This document shows, piece by piece, positions 8,004 through 16,978 of a stretch of DNA of 64,000 bases. The stretch is from Hymenobacter chitinivorans DSM 11115 (GTDB lineage Bacteria; Bacteroidota; Bacteroidia; Cytophagales; Hymenobacteraceae). Numbering within the stretch: position 1 is the first letter of the stretch; every line of letters starts with the position of its first letter. A program made the position numbers and the translations under genes. The notes under the pieces are model-generated. The model made no database searches. It was not told the DNA's origin and saw only the letters and a program-made list of their open reading frames with translations. The stretch is from NCBI RefSeq assembly GCF_002797555.1, contig NZ_PGFA01000001.1, positions 124,001 through 188,000 of the forward strand. Reading direction: 5' to 3'.

Positions 8004-10703
8004 TTAATACAGCCGCTTTACCTGCAGGCCGTTGAGGATGGTTTCGCCGGTTTGGGGTTGGAAGTCGAGAATAATGCCCCGGCCGTTGCGGGCCGAAACG
8101 GGGATTTTAAAGCTGACGGCCTGCAAGGGTGGGAGCGTGGCGGCGGCGCCCAGGTTGGGCAGGGCCGCTACGCCGTTGACCAGCACCGAGAAGGAGCGGC
8201 CGGCTTTCGGGGCGGCACCAGAAGCAGCGCCAGTTCCGGCCAGGTTATACACCAGCTGCTCGGCGGCGGGGGCGGCTTCGAGCTCGGCAAAGTGCAGGGT
8301 TACTTCGTATTCGCCGTCGGGCACGTCGAGGCGGAACTGGCGCAGGCCCACGCGCTGGGTTTCGTAGAGGGCATCGTAGCTGGTGCCCAGGATGTCACGG
8401 TCGGAGCCGTAGGGCAGCCGCTCGCCGGGCAGCTTGTACACCGTGCCGCCCACGTAGCCCCAGCCGCCGGGCGCGTACGCCTGCTCGGGCACCCAGACCT
8501 GGTGCAGCTGGGCATCGGAAAAGGTGCGCTGGTCGCCGAGGCTGACGTTGAGCTCGGTGAAGGGCAGCTGGGTGGACGTGAGCTGGGTGGGCAGCAGCTG
8601 AAATTCAACGTCGGCCTGGTCTTCCACCGCTTGCCCGGGGGCCTGGGCCCGAATTCGATTCCAGCCATTACCAAACGGCACATTGAACCGAACCACACCA
8701 AATTCAGCAGGTTTCGTGCCCAGGTCCCGGCCGTTGACGAGCAGGCGCACGGCGGGCTGGTTGGTGTAGATTTCCACCGGCTGCCGGCAAAACAGCGAAT
8801 CGGGGCCGGCGGCCGGGCCGCTGCGCAGGTTCCAGCCGCGGCTACCGATGCGCAGGAAGGGCGTTTGGAGCAGGTGGGCCTGGTAGAAATAGTAGGCGTC
8901 CTTGGGCTGGCGGTCGGCGGTGAGCAGACTCTTGGTATTCATATGCGGATTGGCTTCCTGCCGCGTTTCGGAGCTGAACTCGGCCAAATTCCACACGGTG
9001 CTGCCGGCCACGAAGGGCCGGTCGAGAATGGCTTTGAGGTAAAACTGGTGGTAGGCGTTGGCGTATTCGGTGGTTTTGTCGAAGCGCCGGGGCTGAAAGG
9101 AGTGGAGCCGCTCGTCGGAGTCGGCACCGTACTCGGTGACGAGCAGGGGCTTGTCGGGCAATTCGCGGTGGTGGCGGTCGAGGTAGTCGGCAAAGCCCGG
9201 CAGCTCGCCCGAGTACCAGCCCTGGTAGAGGTTCCAGCCCACGAGCTGGGGAATTTTGGTCAGGCCCGCTTCCTGGTAGAGCTCAAAGGCCCCGTGGTTG
9301 ACGCACATCGTGTAGCGGCTGGGGTCTTCGCGCCGGGTCAAATCGTCGAGCTGCTGGGCCAGCTGGTTGACCTTTTTGAGGTAGGCCCGGCCCGGCTCGT
9401 TGTCGCGCTTGATGCCTTCGGGCAACCGCAGCAGCACCTCGTTCATGTAGGCCCAGATGATGACCGACGGGTGGTTGAAGCCCTGCCGGATCATCTCGGT
9501 TTGCATGGTGCGGCAGTTCTGGAAAAAGCCCTCCGAGTCGGTAATGGCATTCACCACCGGAATTTCCACCGAGGTCAGAATGCCCAGCCGGTCGCAGGCT
9601 TGGAGCACGGCCGGGTCCTGGGGGTAGTGGGAGATGCGCAGGAAGTTGCCGCCGAGCTGCTTGAGCAGCTGCACGTCTTTTTCGTGCAGGGCGTCCGGCA
9701 GGGCATTGCCCCGGCCTGATACGTCCTGGTGACGGTTAGTGCCGATGAGCTTGAGCGGCTGCCCATTCAGGAAAAACCCCTGGGCGGCATCAAACCGAAA
9801 CCAGCGCAGCCCCAGCGGATTCACTAACTCGTCGAGTTGAGCTTTACCTTCGGAAATAGTCGACACCACGCGGTACAAATACGGGTCCGTGGGCGACCAT
9901 AAGTGGGGCTGCTTGAGCTGCGGCAGCGGCTGGCGGAAGCGGCGGTTTTCCCCGGCTTTCAGCGTCAGGGAAGTTTGCTGGCGGACCACGGTTTTGCCCG
10001 CCGCATCCAGCACCTGGGTCAGCAACGTCAGCTTGCGCGCCGTAGCTGACTCATTGCTCAGCGCCCCGCTCAGCACCACTTCCGCCGCATCCTTCGACAC
10101 GGTGGGCGTGGTGAGGAAGGTGCCGTTGGAAGCGTAGTTGTCGAGGTCGAAGTGCACGGGACTGGCGGCCACTAGGTATACGTCGCGGTAAAGGCCGCCG
10201 AAGAAGGTGAAGTCGGCCGAAAGGGGCGGAATGTCCACGTTGTGGCGGTTCGAGAGCTTGACCAGCACCTGGGCCGAAGCCGGATTGGGGCCGTCGAACT
10301 TGATAAACTGGCTGACCGGGAAACTGAAGGCCGTGTAGCCGCCCGCGTGCCGGCCGGCCAGCTGCCCGTTCACGTACACCTCGGCCTCCTGGTTGGCGCC
10401 TTCGAAGTACAGATACACCCGCTTCTGCTGCCATTCGGCCGGCACCTGCAGCGTTTTGCGGTACCAGCCCGTGCCCCGGTAGTAGCCCGGCTCATCGTCG
10501 AGCACGTCGGCGGCATTCCAGGTGTGGGGCAGGCTGACTTTCTCCCAGCCCGTAGCCGCCGCAACGGAGGCTGCGGTGCTTTCGGCGGCGTCCTTGCGAA
10601 ACAGCCAGTTGGAGTTAATTGACTGCGTGATGCGCTGCTGCGCGGCGGCTGGCAAGGCCAGCAGCAAAATCAAAAGCAGGCAGCGGAGCAGTTGTTTGAG
10701 CAT
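8004..10703 (-). CDS. GH2 beta-glycosidase with C-terminal malectin-like domain
   Basis: An 899-residue protein with a signal peptide (to about AAAQ, residue 22). The N-terminal sugar-binding jelly roll (about 30-190) has WYRKTL and the VYVNGQLAGRHAGGY motif. An immunoglobulin-like domain and a TIM barrel follow. The acid/base Glu is in WAYMNEVL (about residue 421) and the nucleophile Glu in LLVTEYGAD (about 524). After the barrel, a segment with DVPDGEYEVTLHFAE (about 785-800) matches a malectin/carbohydrate-binding domain, an addition common in Bacteroidota GH2 proteins. Probable activity is beta-galactosidase or beta-glucuronidase on side chains. It follows the other GH2 gene at 124 bp, across two small hairpin repeats. 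Confidence 0.88.
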   Translation of the reverse strand: MLKQLLRCLLLILLLALPAAAQQRITQSINSNWLFRKDAAESTAASVAAATGWEKVSLPHTWNAADVLDDEPGYYRGTGWYRKTLQVPAEWQQKRVYLYFEGANQEAEVYVNGQLAGRHAGGYTAFSFPVSQFIKFDGPNPASAQVLVKLSNRHNVDIPPLSADFTFFGGLYRDVYLVAASPVHFDLDNYASNGTFLTTPTVSKDAAEVVLSGALSNESATARKLTLLTQVLDAAGKTVVRQQTSLTLKAGENRRFRQPLPQLKQPHLWSPTDPYLYRVVSTISEGKAQLDELVNPLGLRWFRFDAAQGFFLNGQPLKLIGTNRHQDVSGRGNALPDALHEKDVQLLKQLGGNFLRISHYPQDPAVLQACDRLGILTSVEIPVVNAITDSEGFFQNCRTMQTEMIRQGFNHPSVIIWAYMNEVLLRLPEGIKRDNEPGRAYLKKVNQLAQQLDDLTRREDPSRYTMCVNHGAFELYQEAGLTKIPQLVGWNLYQGWYSGELPGFADYLDRHHRELPDKPLLVTEYGADSDERLHSFQPRRFDKTTEYANAYHQFYLKAILDRPFVAGSTVWNLAEFSSETRQEANPHMNTKSLLTADRQPKDAYYFYQAHLLQTPFLRIGSRGWNLRSGPAAGPDSLFCRQPVEIYTNQPAVRLLVNGRDLGTKPAEFGVVRFNVPFGNGWNRIRAQAPGQAVEDQADVEFQLLPTQLTSTQLPFTELNVSLGDQRTFSDAQLHQVWVPEQAYAPGGWGYVGGTVYKLPGERLPYGSDRDILGTSYDALYETQRVGLRQFRLDVPDGEYEVTLHFAELEAAPAAEQLVYNLAGTGAASGAAPKAGRSFSVLVNGVAALPNLGAAATLPPLQAVSFKIPVSARNGRGIILDFQPQTGETILNGLQVKRLY

Positions 10704-10718
10704 TGGTATTAGGGTGTA

Positions 10719-10738
10719 GAGGCGCGTATTCGCGTCTC
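10719..10738. repeat. Small hairpin repeat, first of a pair
   Basis: GAGGCGCGTATTCGCGTCTC has an 8-bp stem with one G-T pair and the loop TATT. The partner at 10794-10815 has the loop AATA, so the two are inverted relative to each other and bracket the space between the two GH2 genes. Confidence 0.7.
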
Positions 10739-10793
10739 AATCGTTGCTGACATTGTTATAAACCAAATCCTTTGGGCGCGAGTCGTTCAAGCA

Positions 10794-10815
10794 GGCGACG
10801 CGAATACGCGTCGCC
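10794..10815. repeat. Small hairpin repeat, second of a pair
   Basis: A perfect 9-bp stem, GGCGACGCG with CGCGTCGCC, around the loop AATA. It lies 12 bp past the stop of the upstream GH2 gene and could act as an attenuating or mRNA-stabilising hairpin; it has no T run. Confidence 0.7.
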
Positions 10816-10826
10816 ACACCGGGCTA

Positions 10827-13286
10827 TTACAGGTTTAATACCACTGCCGGCAGCCCGGGCGACTGAACGGCCACGCTGGTTTGGCCGGGCGTGGCTTGGA
10901 GGCGAATGATGGCCCGGCCGTTGTAGGCCTGCACCTTGCGGGAGCCGCTGCTGGTGCCCAGGTTGTCGAGCAGCTGGCCGGCGCCGGCCAACGAGAATTC
11001 CAGCCAGTTGGCCGCGTCCAGGCACTGCACGCCCTGAGCGTCGTAGAGCTTGGCTTCCACGGTGGTCAGGCCGTTGGAGTCGGCTACTTTTTCCAGGGTG
11101 AGCTTGGTGGGCTTACCCCATTTCTGGGTCTGGTAGCGGAAGCTGATTTCGTCCTGCACCGTTTGCTTGCCTTGGCGGGCCACGACTTTCACCTGGTTCT
11201 GACCCGCCACGAACGGCACGTTCCAGTGCAGGCCGGCGGCGGGGAAATCCTGGCTGTTGCGCTGCTTGCTGCCGTAGCTTTTGCCGTTCACGAATAGCTC
11301 GGCCTGCTCGCAGTTGGAGTACACTTTGACCATTTTCAATTCGCCCTCGTCGCCCCAGCGCACGGGCCAGCCGTGGCCGTAGATGTGGGCCATGGGCTGG
11401 GGCGTCCAGTACGACTGAAACACGTAATACGCCTCTTTCGGGGTGAAATCCCGCTCTACCACGCCCTTCTGGTTCATGTAGGGCACGGGGTTGTCGGGGC
11501 GCACGGGCGTGCTAAAATCCTTGAAGGGCCAGTACGCCGCCCCGCTTAGCCAGGGCATGGTTTCCTGCTCTTTCAGGTGCCAGTCCACCAGGTTGCAGAG
11601 GTAAGTTTCGCTCCAGTCGCCGTCCTTGGATACCCGGGCGCTGCCGCCGAACAGGGAGGCGTCGCCGGACCGCTCGTCGGCGCCTTGGCCGGCCGTTATT
11701 TTGGCCAGGGCGTTGTCGGGGTTTTCGCTGTGGCGGCCGGCGTGCGAGTCGCCGCCCCACTCCACGTGCAAAAAGCGCTTGACGCCCTCAAACTCCTTGC
11801 GGCTGGTTTCCTTGTACTCGGTGTAAATGCCGCGGTACCAGCCGGCCCAGATGGAGGGCGAATACACGTCGACGATGTCCTTGCAGAAGTCGCAGCGGCG
11901 GATGGCGGTGTAGCGGGAGGCGTCGAGCTGGTGCGACAGGTCGTTGAGCTCCGTCATGAAGGCCCGAATCTTCTGCTTGTCGAACTCGGGAAAGTCGCCG
12001 GGCCAGTCGTTTTCGTTGCCCAGGCCCCAAATGATGATGCTGGCGTGATTGTAGTGCTGGGTTATCATGTTGCGCAGCATGCGCTTGGCCTGCTGCTGGT
12101 ACACGGGCCCGCCCAGGCCACCGCGGCACCACGGAATTTCCTCCCACACGGTGATGCCCAGCGAGTCGCAGAGGTTGAGCACGATGCGCGACTGTTGGTA
12201 GTGGCCCAACCGGATGAAGTTGACGCCCATGCGCTTCATCATCACCATTTCCTGGCGGATCATGGGCTCGGTCATGGCCGCCGCCACGCCGGCGTGGTCT
12301 TCGTGGCGGTGGGTACCGCGCAAGAGCAGGCGCTTTCCGTTGAGCATAAACGGCCCGTGCTCCACGAATTCGATGTGACGGAATCCGACCTTTTCACTCT
12401 GCTGGTAGGCCTCCGGGCCCGTGCCCACCGTGACCTGCACGGTGTAGAGCTGGGGCGCGTCGGGCGACCAAAGCCGGGGGCTTTTTACCGCGAATTTGGG
12501 CAAATCCAGCTCGCCCGGTTTGGTAGCGAGGGTGCCTTTAAACTGCGCTACCGGCTTGCCGCGCGGGTCGAGCAAACGTACGGAGTAGGGTGCGGAGCCG
12601 CTGCCTACAGTTTCCGGCAAAACGGCTTTCACCGTGAGCGTGCCCGCCTTGCCGGCCCTGTCGACCTCGGCTTTGGCACTGAGCTGGCTCAAGGCCACGG
12701 CCGGCTGGTACTGGAGGTTCACGTAGCGGTACAACCCGCCGTAAATGTTGAAGTCCGACAAGTCGGACGGTATCATTTCCAGGTCGCGCGTGTTGTCGCA
12801 GCGGATGCTGAGCGGAATCTGGCCTTTGAACTGCTTCTGGTAAGCTTCGGTCTTTTGAAAGTCGGCTATGGCCTGGGTCACATCCACCGCCCACTCGTCG
12901 TAGCCGCCCACGTGGCTGCCTACTTTGGTAGTATGAATGTAGACGTCCGTTTTCTGGCCGGCGCCCTCGAAGTGCAGCAGAGTCCGGCCGCCCGCGTAGG
13001 GGTTTTGCACCGTGAGCTGGGTGCGGTACCAACCGGGGCCCTGGTAGTAATTCACATCGGGGTCCACGGCATCCTGGGCGTTAAAGCAGTGCGGCAGCGT
13101 CACCCTCTCCCACAACGGGACGCTTTCGGGGTTACCGGCACCCACGGGCCGCACTGCTTCCCACACGCCCCCCAGATCCTGGCGGACGAATTCCCAATTC
13201 GTAATCAGCCGCTGCCGGCGCTGCCCGAAAGCAGGTTGCAGGCAAAGCAGCAGCAGAAAAACGAGTATTAACTTTTTACTTCTCAC
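10827..13286 (-). CDS. GH2 beta-glycosidase
   Basis: An 819-residue protein with a signal peptide (MRSKKLILVFLLLLCLQPAFG). The jelly-roll domain carries GPGWYRTQL and VYIHTTKVGSHVGGYDEW. The barrel acid/base Glu is in IIWGLGNENDW (about 423) and the nucleophile Glu in FLHVEWGGDS (about 508). A GH2-type C-terminal domain of about 150 residues ends the protein. It lacks the malectin domain of its neighbour, so the two are probably not redundant. Related Bacteroidota enzymes act on beta-galactosides, beta-mannosides or beta-glucuronides. It is 200 bp downstream of uxuA across a repeat cluster. Confidence 0.88.
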   Translation of the reverse strand: MRSKKLILVFLLLLCLQPAFGQRRQRLITNWEFVRQDLGGVWEAVRPVGAGNPESVPLWERVTLPHCFNAQDAVDPDVNYYQGPGWYRTQLTVQNPYAGGRTLLHFEGAGQKTDVYIHTTKVGSHVGGYDEWAVDVTQAIADFQKTEAYQKQFKGQIPLSIRCDNTRDLEMIPSDLSDFNIYGGLYRYVNLQYQPAVALSQLSAKAEVDRAGKAGTLTVKAVLPETVGSGSAPYSVRLLDPRGKPVAQFKGTLATKPGELDLPKFAVKSPRLWSPDAPQLYTVQVTVGTGPEAYQQSEKVGFRHIEFVEHGPFMLNGKRLLLRGTHRHEDHAGVAAAMTEPMIRQEMVMMKRMGVNFIRLGHYQQSRIVLNLCDSLGITVWEEIPWCRGGLGGPVYQQQAKRMLRNMITQHYNHASIIIWGLGNENDWPGDFPEFDKQKIRAFMTELNDLSHQLDASRYTAIRRCDFCKDIVDVYSPSIWAGWYRGIYTEYKETSRKEFEGVKRFLHVEWGGDSHAGRHSENPDNALAKITAGQGADERSGDASLFGGSARVSKDGDWSETYLCNLVDWHLKEQETMPWLSGAAYWPFKDFSTPVRPDNPVPYMNQKGVVERDFTPKEAYYVFQSYWTPQPMAHIYGHGWPVRWGDEGELKMVKVYSNCEQAELFVNGKSYGSKQRNSQDFPAAGLHWNVPFVAGQNQVKVVARQGKQTVQDEISFRYQTQKWGKPTKLTLEKVADSNGLTTVEAKLYDAQGVQCLDAANWLEFSLAGAGQLLDNLGTSSGSRKVQAYNGRAIIRLQATPGQTSVAVQSPGLPAVVLNL

Positions 13287-13341
13287 TCTGGTGTTATTCA
13301 GTATCAGGCTTGGTGGCGTGCTAGAGCTAGAAAGCTAGTTT

Positions 13342-13476
13342 CCCTCCTCAGCTGGGGAGGGGCTAGGGGTGGTTGAAACGGCAGAACGACTTTTAAGACC
13401 TAGCTCTAAAATCATTTTGACGGGGGCAACCACCCCGCCCTTCGGGCATCCCTCCTTATCTAAGGAGGGGTGCCCG
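13342..13476. repeat. CCCTCCT/AGGAGGGG palindromic repeat cluster
   Basis: A left arm (about 13342-13375) contains CCCTCCTC, GGGGAGGGG and GGGGTGGTTG. The right arm (13427-13476) begins CAACCACCCC and ends in a 16-bp hairpin (13443-13476, loop TC, one G-T pair). The two arms are inverted copies around a central segment of about 50 bp. The unit fills the gap between uxuA and GH2. Confidence 0.72.
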
Positions 13477-13485
13477 AGCAGACTT

Positions 13486-14673
13486 CTAGGATTGTAATCC
13501 TCTCCGAATACCCAACTCCAGGCCGCGGAGCTCGGCTAGGCCGCGCAGGCGGCCAATGGCGGAGTAGCCGGGGTTGGTTTTCTTGTGTAGGTCGTCGAGC
13601 ATCTGGTGGCCGTGGTCGGGGCGCATGGGCAGGCGGCGCTGGCGCTGCTGCATCACCAGTACCAGCTCCCGCATCACGCCGTACATATCCACGTCGCCTT
13701 CGAGGTGGTTGTCCTCGAAAAAGTCGCCGTCGGCATTGCGGCGGGTGCTGCGCAGGTGGATAAAGTTGATTCGGTCGGCAAACTGGCGCACCATGGCGGG
13801 CAGGTCGTTGTCGGGGCGCACGCCGAAGGAGCCGGTGCAGAAGCACAGCCCGTTGCTGGGCGAGGGCACGGCTTCGAACAAGGCCTGCACGTCGGCGGCG
13901 GTGCTCACTACCCGCGGCAAACCCAGAATGGGGTAAGGCGGGTCGTCGGGGTGAATAACCAGGTTGACGCCGCTGGCTTCGGCCACCGGCACTACTGCTT
14001 GCAAAAAGTGAATCAAATTAGCCCGCAGCCGCGCCGCATCGATGTTCTGGTAGGCATCCAGGGCCGCTTGGAACTGAGCCAGCGTGAAGCTTTCCTCCGA
14101 GCCGGGCAGGCCGGCAATGATGTTGCGCTGCAAGAGCTGCCGCTCGGCTTCGCTCATGCCCTCGAAGCGGCGGCGGGCCTTGGCCAGTTCATCGTCGGAG
14201 TACTCCTGCTCGGCCCCGCGGCGCTGCAGCTGCAACACGTCGAAAGCGACAAAGGCGGCCCGCTCGAAGCGCAGGGCCCGGGAACCGTCCTCGACCTCGT
14301 AGCTCAGGTCGGTGCGGGTCCAGTCGAGCACGGGCATGAAGTTGTAAGTTACCGTGCCGATGCCGCAGGCGCCGAGGTTGCGCAGGCTTTCCTTGTAATT
14401 CTCGAGGTAAGCTTCGAAGCCTGCCGCCTGGGTTTTGATGGCCTCGTGCACCGGCACGCTTTCCACCACGCTCCAGCGCAGGCCGGCTTGTTCAATTACG
14501 GCTTTGCGCTGCTCAATTTCGGCCACTGGCCACACCTGCCCATTCGGAATATGGTGCAGGGCCGTCACCACGCCCGAGCAGCCGGCCTGGCGGATATCGG
14601 CCAGGCTGACCGGGTCTGCGGAGCCAAACCAGCGCATGGTTTGCTCCAGGGCGTATTGCTTGTTTTGTTCCAT
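13486..14673 (-). CDS. uxuA: Mannonate dehydratase
   Basis: A 395-residue cytoplasmic protein with no signal peptide. It converts D-mannonate to 2-keto-3-deoxy-D-gluconate in the glucuronate pathway. The N-terminal MRWFG..DPVSL..IRQAG signature, [45 protein letters not shown] and [12 protein letters not shown] are the hallmark blocks of the UxuA TIM-barrel family, with metal-ligand Cys and His residues in the last blocks. Length equals the family norm. It is 12 bp downstream of the SDR gene, so the two are co-translated. A second copy lies at 31842-33092 in the xylan locus. Confidence 0.96.
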   Translation of the reverse strand: MEQNKQYALEQTMRWFGSADPVSLADIRQAGCSGVVTALHHIPNGQVWPVAEIEQRKAVIEQAGLRWSVVESVPVHEAIKTQAAGFEAYLENYKESLRNLGACGIGTVTYNFMPVLDWTRTDLSYEVEDGSRALRFERAAFVAFDVLQLQRRGAEQEYSDDELAKARRRFEGMSEAERQLLQRNIIAGLPGSEESFTLAQFQAALDAYQNIDAARLRANLIHFLQAVVPVAEASGVNLVIHPDDPPYPILGLPRVVSTAADVQALFEAVPSPSNGLCFCTGSFGVRPDNDLPAMVRQFADRINFIHLRSTRRNADGDFFEDNHLEGDVDMYGVMRELVLVMQQRQRRLPMRPDHGHQMLDDLHKKTNPGYSAIGRLRGLAELRGLELGIRRGLQS

Positions 14674-14685
14674 CGTCTTGTTGGG

Positions 14686-15501
14686 TTAAACGCCGCCAAA
14701 GATGGAAAAACCGCCGTCCACGCAAATCATGGAGCCGGTGACGAAGCGCGACGCGTCGCTGAGCAGCCACACCAGGGCGCCCTTGAGCTCGTCGGGGTGG
14801 CCGAAGCGCTTGAAGGGCGTCTGCCGGATAACCAGCTCGCCGCGGGCCGTGAAGCCGCCGTCGGGGGTGGTGAGCAGGCTGCGGTTTTGCTCGGTCAGAA
14901 AGAAGCCGGGCGCCAGGGCATTCATGCGCAGCTTGTCGCCGTAGCGGTTGGCCATTTCCACCGCAAACCACTGGTTGTAGCAGTCCAGGGCCGCTTTGCC
15001 CATGTTGTAGCCCAGCACCTTGGTAATGGCCCGCTTCGAGTTCATCGACGAGATGTTGACGATGCTGCCCCGCTCAGACTCGGCAATGGCCTCGCCAAAC
15101 ACCTGGGTGGGCAGAATGGCGCCCCACAGGTTGAGCTCCATTACCCGCTTCATGCCGGCCAGGTTCATCTTAAACACGTCTTCCTCGGGGGCCAGCACGC
15201 CGTCGGCCCCGTTGCCGCCGGCCGCGTTAACCAAGCCGTCGATGCGGCCAAACGTCTGCATCATCAGTTGGCAGGCGGCCCGCAACTGGTCTTCCTCCAG
15301 CACGTCGGCTACCAGGGCCAGGGCCCGGCCCCCGTTGGCGTTGATGGCCATAGCCCGCTCGTGCGCCACCTCGGCATTGCGGCCCAGGATGCCCACCGTG
15401 CCGCCGGCCTCCACGATGCCGTCCAGAAATGATTGGCCCAGAATCCCGGTGCCGCCGGTGACGACGATTACTTTATCCTGCAGGGAAAAATTCTCACTCA
15501 T
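14686..15501 (-). CDS. SDR-family D-mannonate oxidoreductase (fructuronate reductase)
   Basis: A 271-residue Rossmann protein. The cofactor motif TGGTGILG is at residues 16-23 and the catalytic Ser/Tyr/Lys set is seen in ISSMNS and YNMGKAA (about 150-175). Such SDRs replace the long-chain UxuB in Gram-positives and Bacteroidota, and reduce D-fructuronate to D-mannonate with NAD(P)H. Assignment rests on being immediately upstream of uxuA (12-bp gap) and on resemblance to that SDR subgroup. Another SDR substrate, such as a keto-deoxy-uronate arising from lyase products, is possible. Confidence 0.8.
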   Translation of the reverse strand: MSENFSLQDKVIVVTGGTGILGQSFLDGIVEAGGTVGILGRNAEVAHERAMAINANGGRALALVADVLEEDQLRAACQLMMQTFGRIDGLVNAAGGNGADGVLAPEEDVFKMNLAGMKRVMELNLWGAILPTQVFGEAIAESERGSIVNISSMNSKRAITKVLGYNMGKAALDCYNQWFAVEMANRYGDKLRMNALAPGFFLTEQNRSLLTTPDGGFTARGELVIRQTPFKRFGHPDELKGALVWLLSDASRFVTGSMICVDGGFSIFGGV

Positions 15502-15560
15502 GTGCTTCGAAAAATGGACGCGGCCACCGCCACGCCACTGGAATTTTAAATGTTTTCAAC

Positions 15561-15750
15561 GTCTGTCATCCTGAACATTCTGCGTAGCAAGCAGAGGTAA
15601 CGCGGTGTGAAGGACTTTCCTCACCTGATTGATAAAGCCCATGCAATGTGAAGTCCTTTGTTTCTGCTGCGGAGAAAGGCTTTGCTACATGGGCACTGAG
15701 CCGTAGCGGGATAGGGGAGGAAGGTCCTTCGCAAGGGCTCAGGATGACAG
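15561..15750. repeat. MITE-like palindromic element, copy C (190 bp)
   Basis: Ends GTCTGTCATCCTGA and CTCAGGATGACAG match copies A and B. The outer GAAGGACTTTCC and GGAAGGTCCTTCGC blocks are inverted. The interior is about 27 bp longer and only partly alignable. It lies between the SDR and the lyase genes. Confidence 0.75.
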
Positions 15751-15775
15751 TTTAAACAGCGAAGACCGAGTTGCT

Positions 15776-16978
15776 TTAAATAGCCCAGGGGGTACGGACA
15801 AAGTCCGGGTACTGGGCAAAAACCTGGTCGGCGCGCAGCTGGGGAAACTCCGGGCTGGCACGGTTGTAAATGGTCAGAATGGCGTTGTTGCCCGCGGGTA
15901 CGGCGTCGGGGCGCTCCATCTGCTTTTCCTTGAGCAAATAAGGCCGGAACCAGGCCACGGCCTGGCTCAGGCTGCGGCCTTCGGGGCTGGTGTAGTGCCA
16001 CAAATCGACGCCGGCCCGGGGGGCCAGTACGGCCAGCTGCAGCCAGCCCTGCAGGTTCATGCTCACGTAGTTCCAGGGCCGGGTGCGGGCCAGCTCCAGG
16101 GGCTGGGAACCGTCGGCGGCAAACTGCACCGGCAGCCGGGGCAGGGTGTGGGTTTCCAGGGTGCGGCGGGCCAGCTCCTGGTTGCCAATGAACAGGGCGA
16201 AGTCGACAACTTGCACGTCGTGAAACGTGCCGTGGTTGTTCTTGTTCTGGCCTTCTTCCTGCCCGATTTTGCTCGTCGTGAGCCACTGCGTGTACTGCGC
16301 ATACCAGCTCTTCAGGTCCTTTACCAAGGCCGGTGTCACGCTTTTGCTGCCGCTAAGCAACGCCAGAGCATCGGGGATGTAGACCAGGTGGCGGCTTTCG
16401 ATGATGCCGAAGCTGCGTCCGTCGTTGGTGCCCGGAATGCCCTGGCCAAAGTTCAGGTTGGGATTCATGCGGGTGGCCGGGTCCAGAAACCAGGTGCGCA
16501 GTAGTTGGGCGGCGTGAGTAGCGTATTTCTCGTCCCGGGAGAAGTAGTAGCCCAGGGCCAAATCCTTCACGTCGTGGCAGAGGGCGGCCAGATTTTCGTC
16601 GTCCTTCAGCTCCTTGGTTTCGGGGTTTACCAGGCCGTCTTTCTGCAGGTAGGGCTTACCGTCGGGCTTGCTGGGGTCGGGCCACCAGTAGGGCGCCTGC
16701 GAAATGTAGTCGTGCTTGTCGCCGCTGGGCGGCACGCGTTGCTTGCTGGTCACGGTGTAGGGGCCGCGCTGCAGGGCCTGGTTGGCCTTACTGAGCAGGC
16801 TCTTCACCTGTTGGACTTCGGCGGGACTGCCTTGCTGGTAGGCAGTTTTGTATGTGACCAGGGCGTTAGGGTCGAGCAGCAGGAAGGGCGTCACCGGGGC
16901 CGCCTGCGCGGCCCCGGCTAGTGCTAGAAGTATCGCCCCCACCAGCATTCCAAGCCACGGCTTGTTGAGTGTGCGCAT
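15776..16978 (-). CDS. PF05426 polysaccharide lyase, NNH subtype (paralogue)
   Basis: A 400-residue protein with a signal peptide ending near AAQAA (residue 26). It shares YWWPDP, FLDPATRMNP and NNHGT with the lyase at 3855-5045. The start codon overlaps the SusD stop by one base (TAATG), so it is translationally coupled to SusD. Coupling to the outer-membrane glycan-binding pair suggests it is the primary depolymerase of the locus, acting before the downstream enzymes. The target polymer is inferred to carry beta-1,4-linked uronate. Confidence 0.84.
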   Translation of the reverse strand: MRTLNKPWLGMLVGAILLALAGAAQAAPVTPFLLLDPNALVTYKTAYQQGSPAEVQQVKSLLSKANQALQRGPYTVTSKQRVPPSGDKHDYISQAPYWWPDPSKPDGKPYLQKDGLVNPETKELKDDENLAALCHDVKDLALGYYFSRDEKYATHAAQLLRTWFLDPATRMNPNLNFGQGIPGTNDGRSFGIIESRHLVYIPDALALLSGSKSVTPALVKDLKSWYAQYTQWLTTSKIGQEEGQNKNNHGTFHDVQVVDFALFIGNQELARRTLETHTLPRLPVQFAADGSQPLELARTRPWNYVSMNLQGWLQLAVLAPRAGVDLWHYTSPEGRSLSQAVAWFRPYLLKEKQMERPDAVPAGNNAILTIYNRASPEFPQLRADQVFAQYPDFVRTPWAI

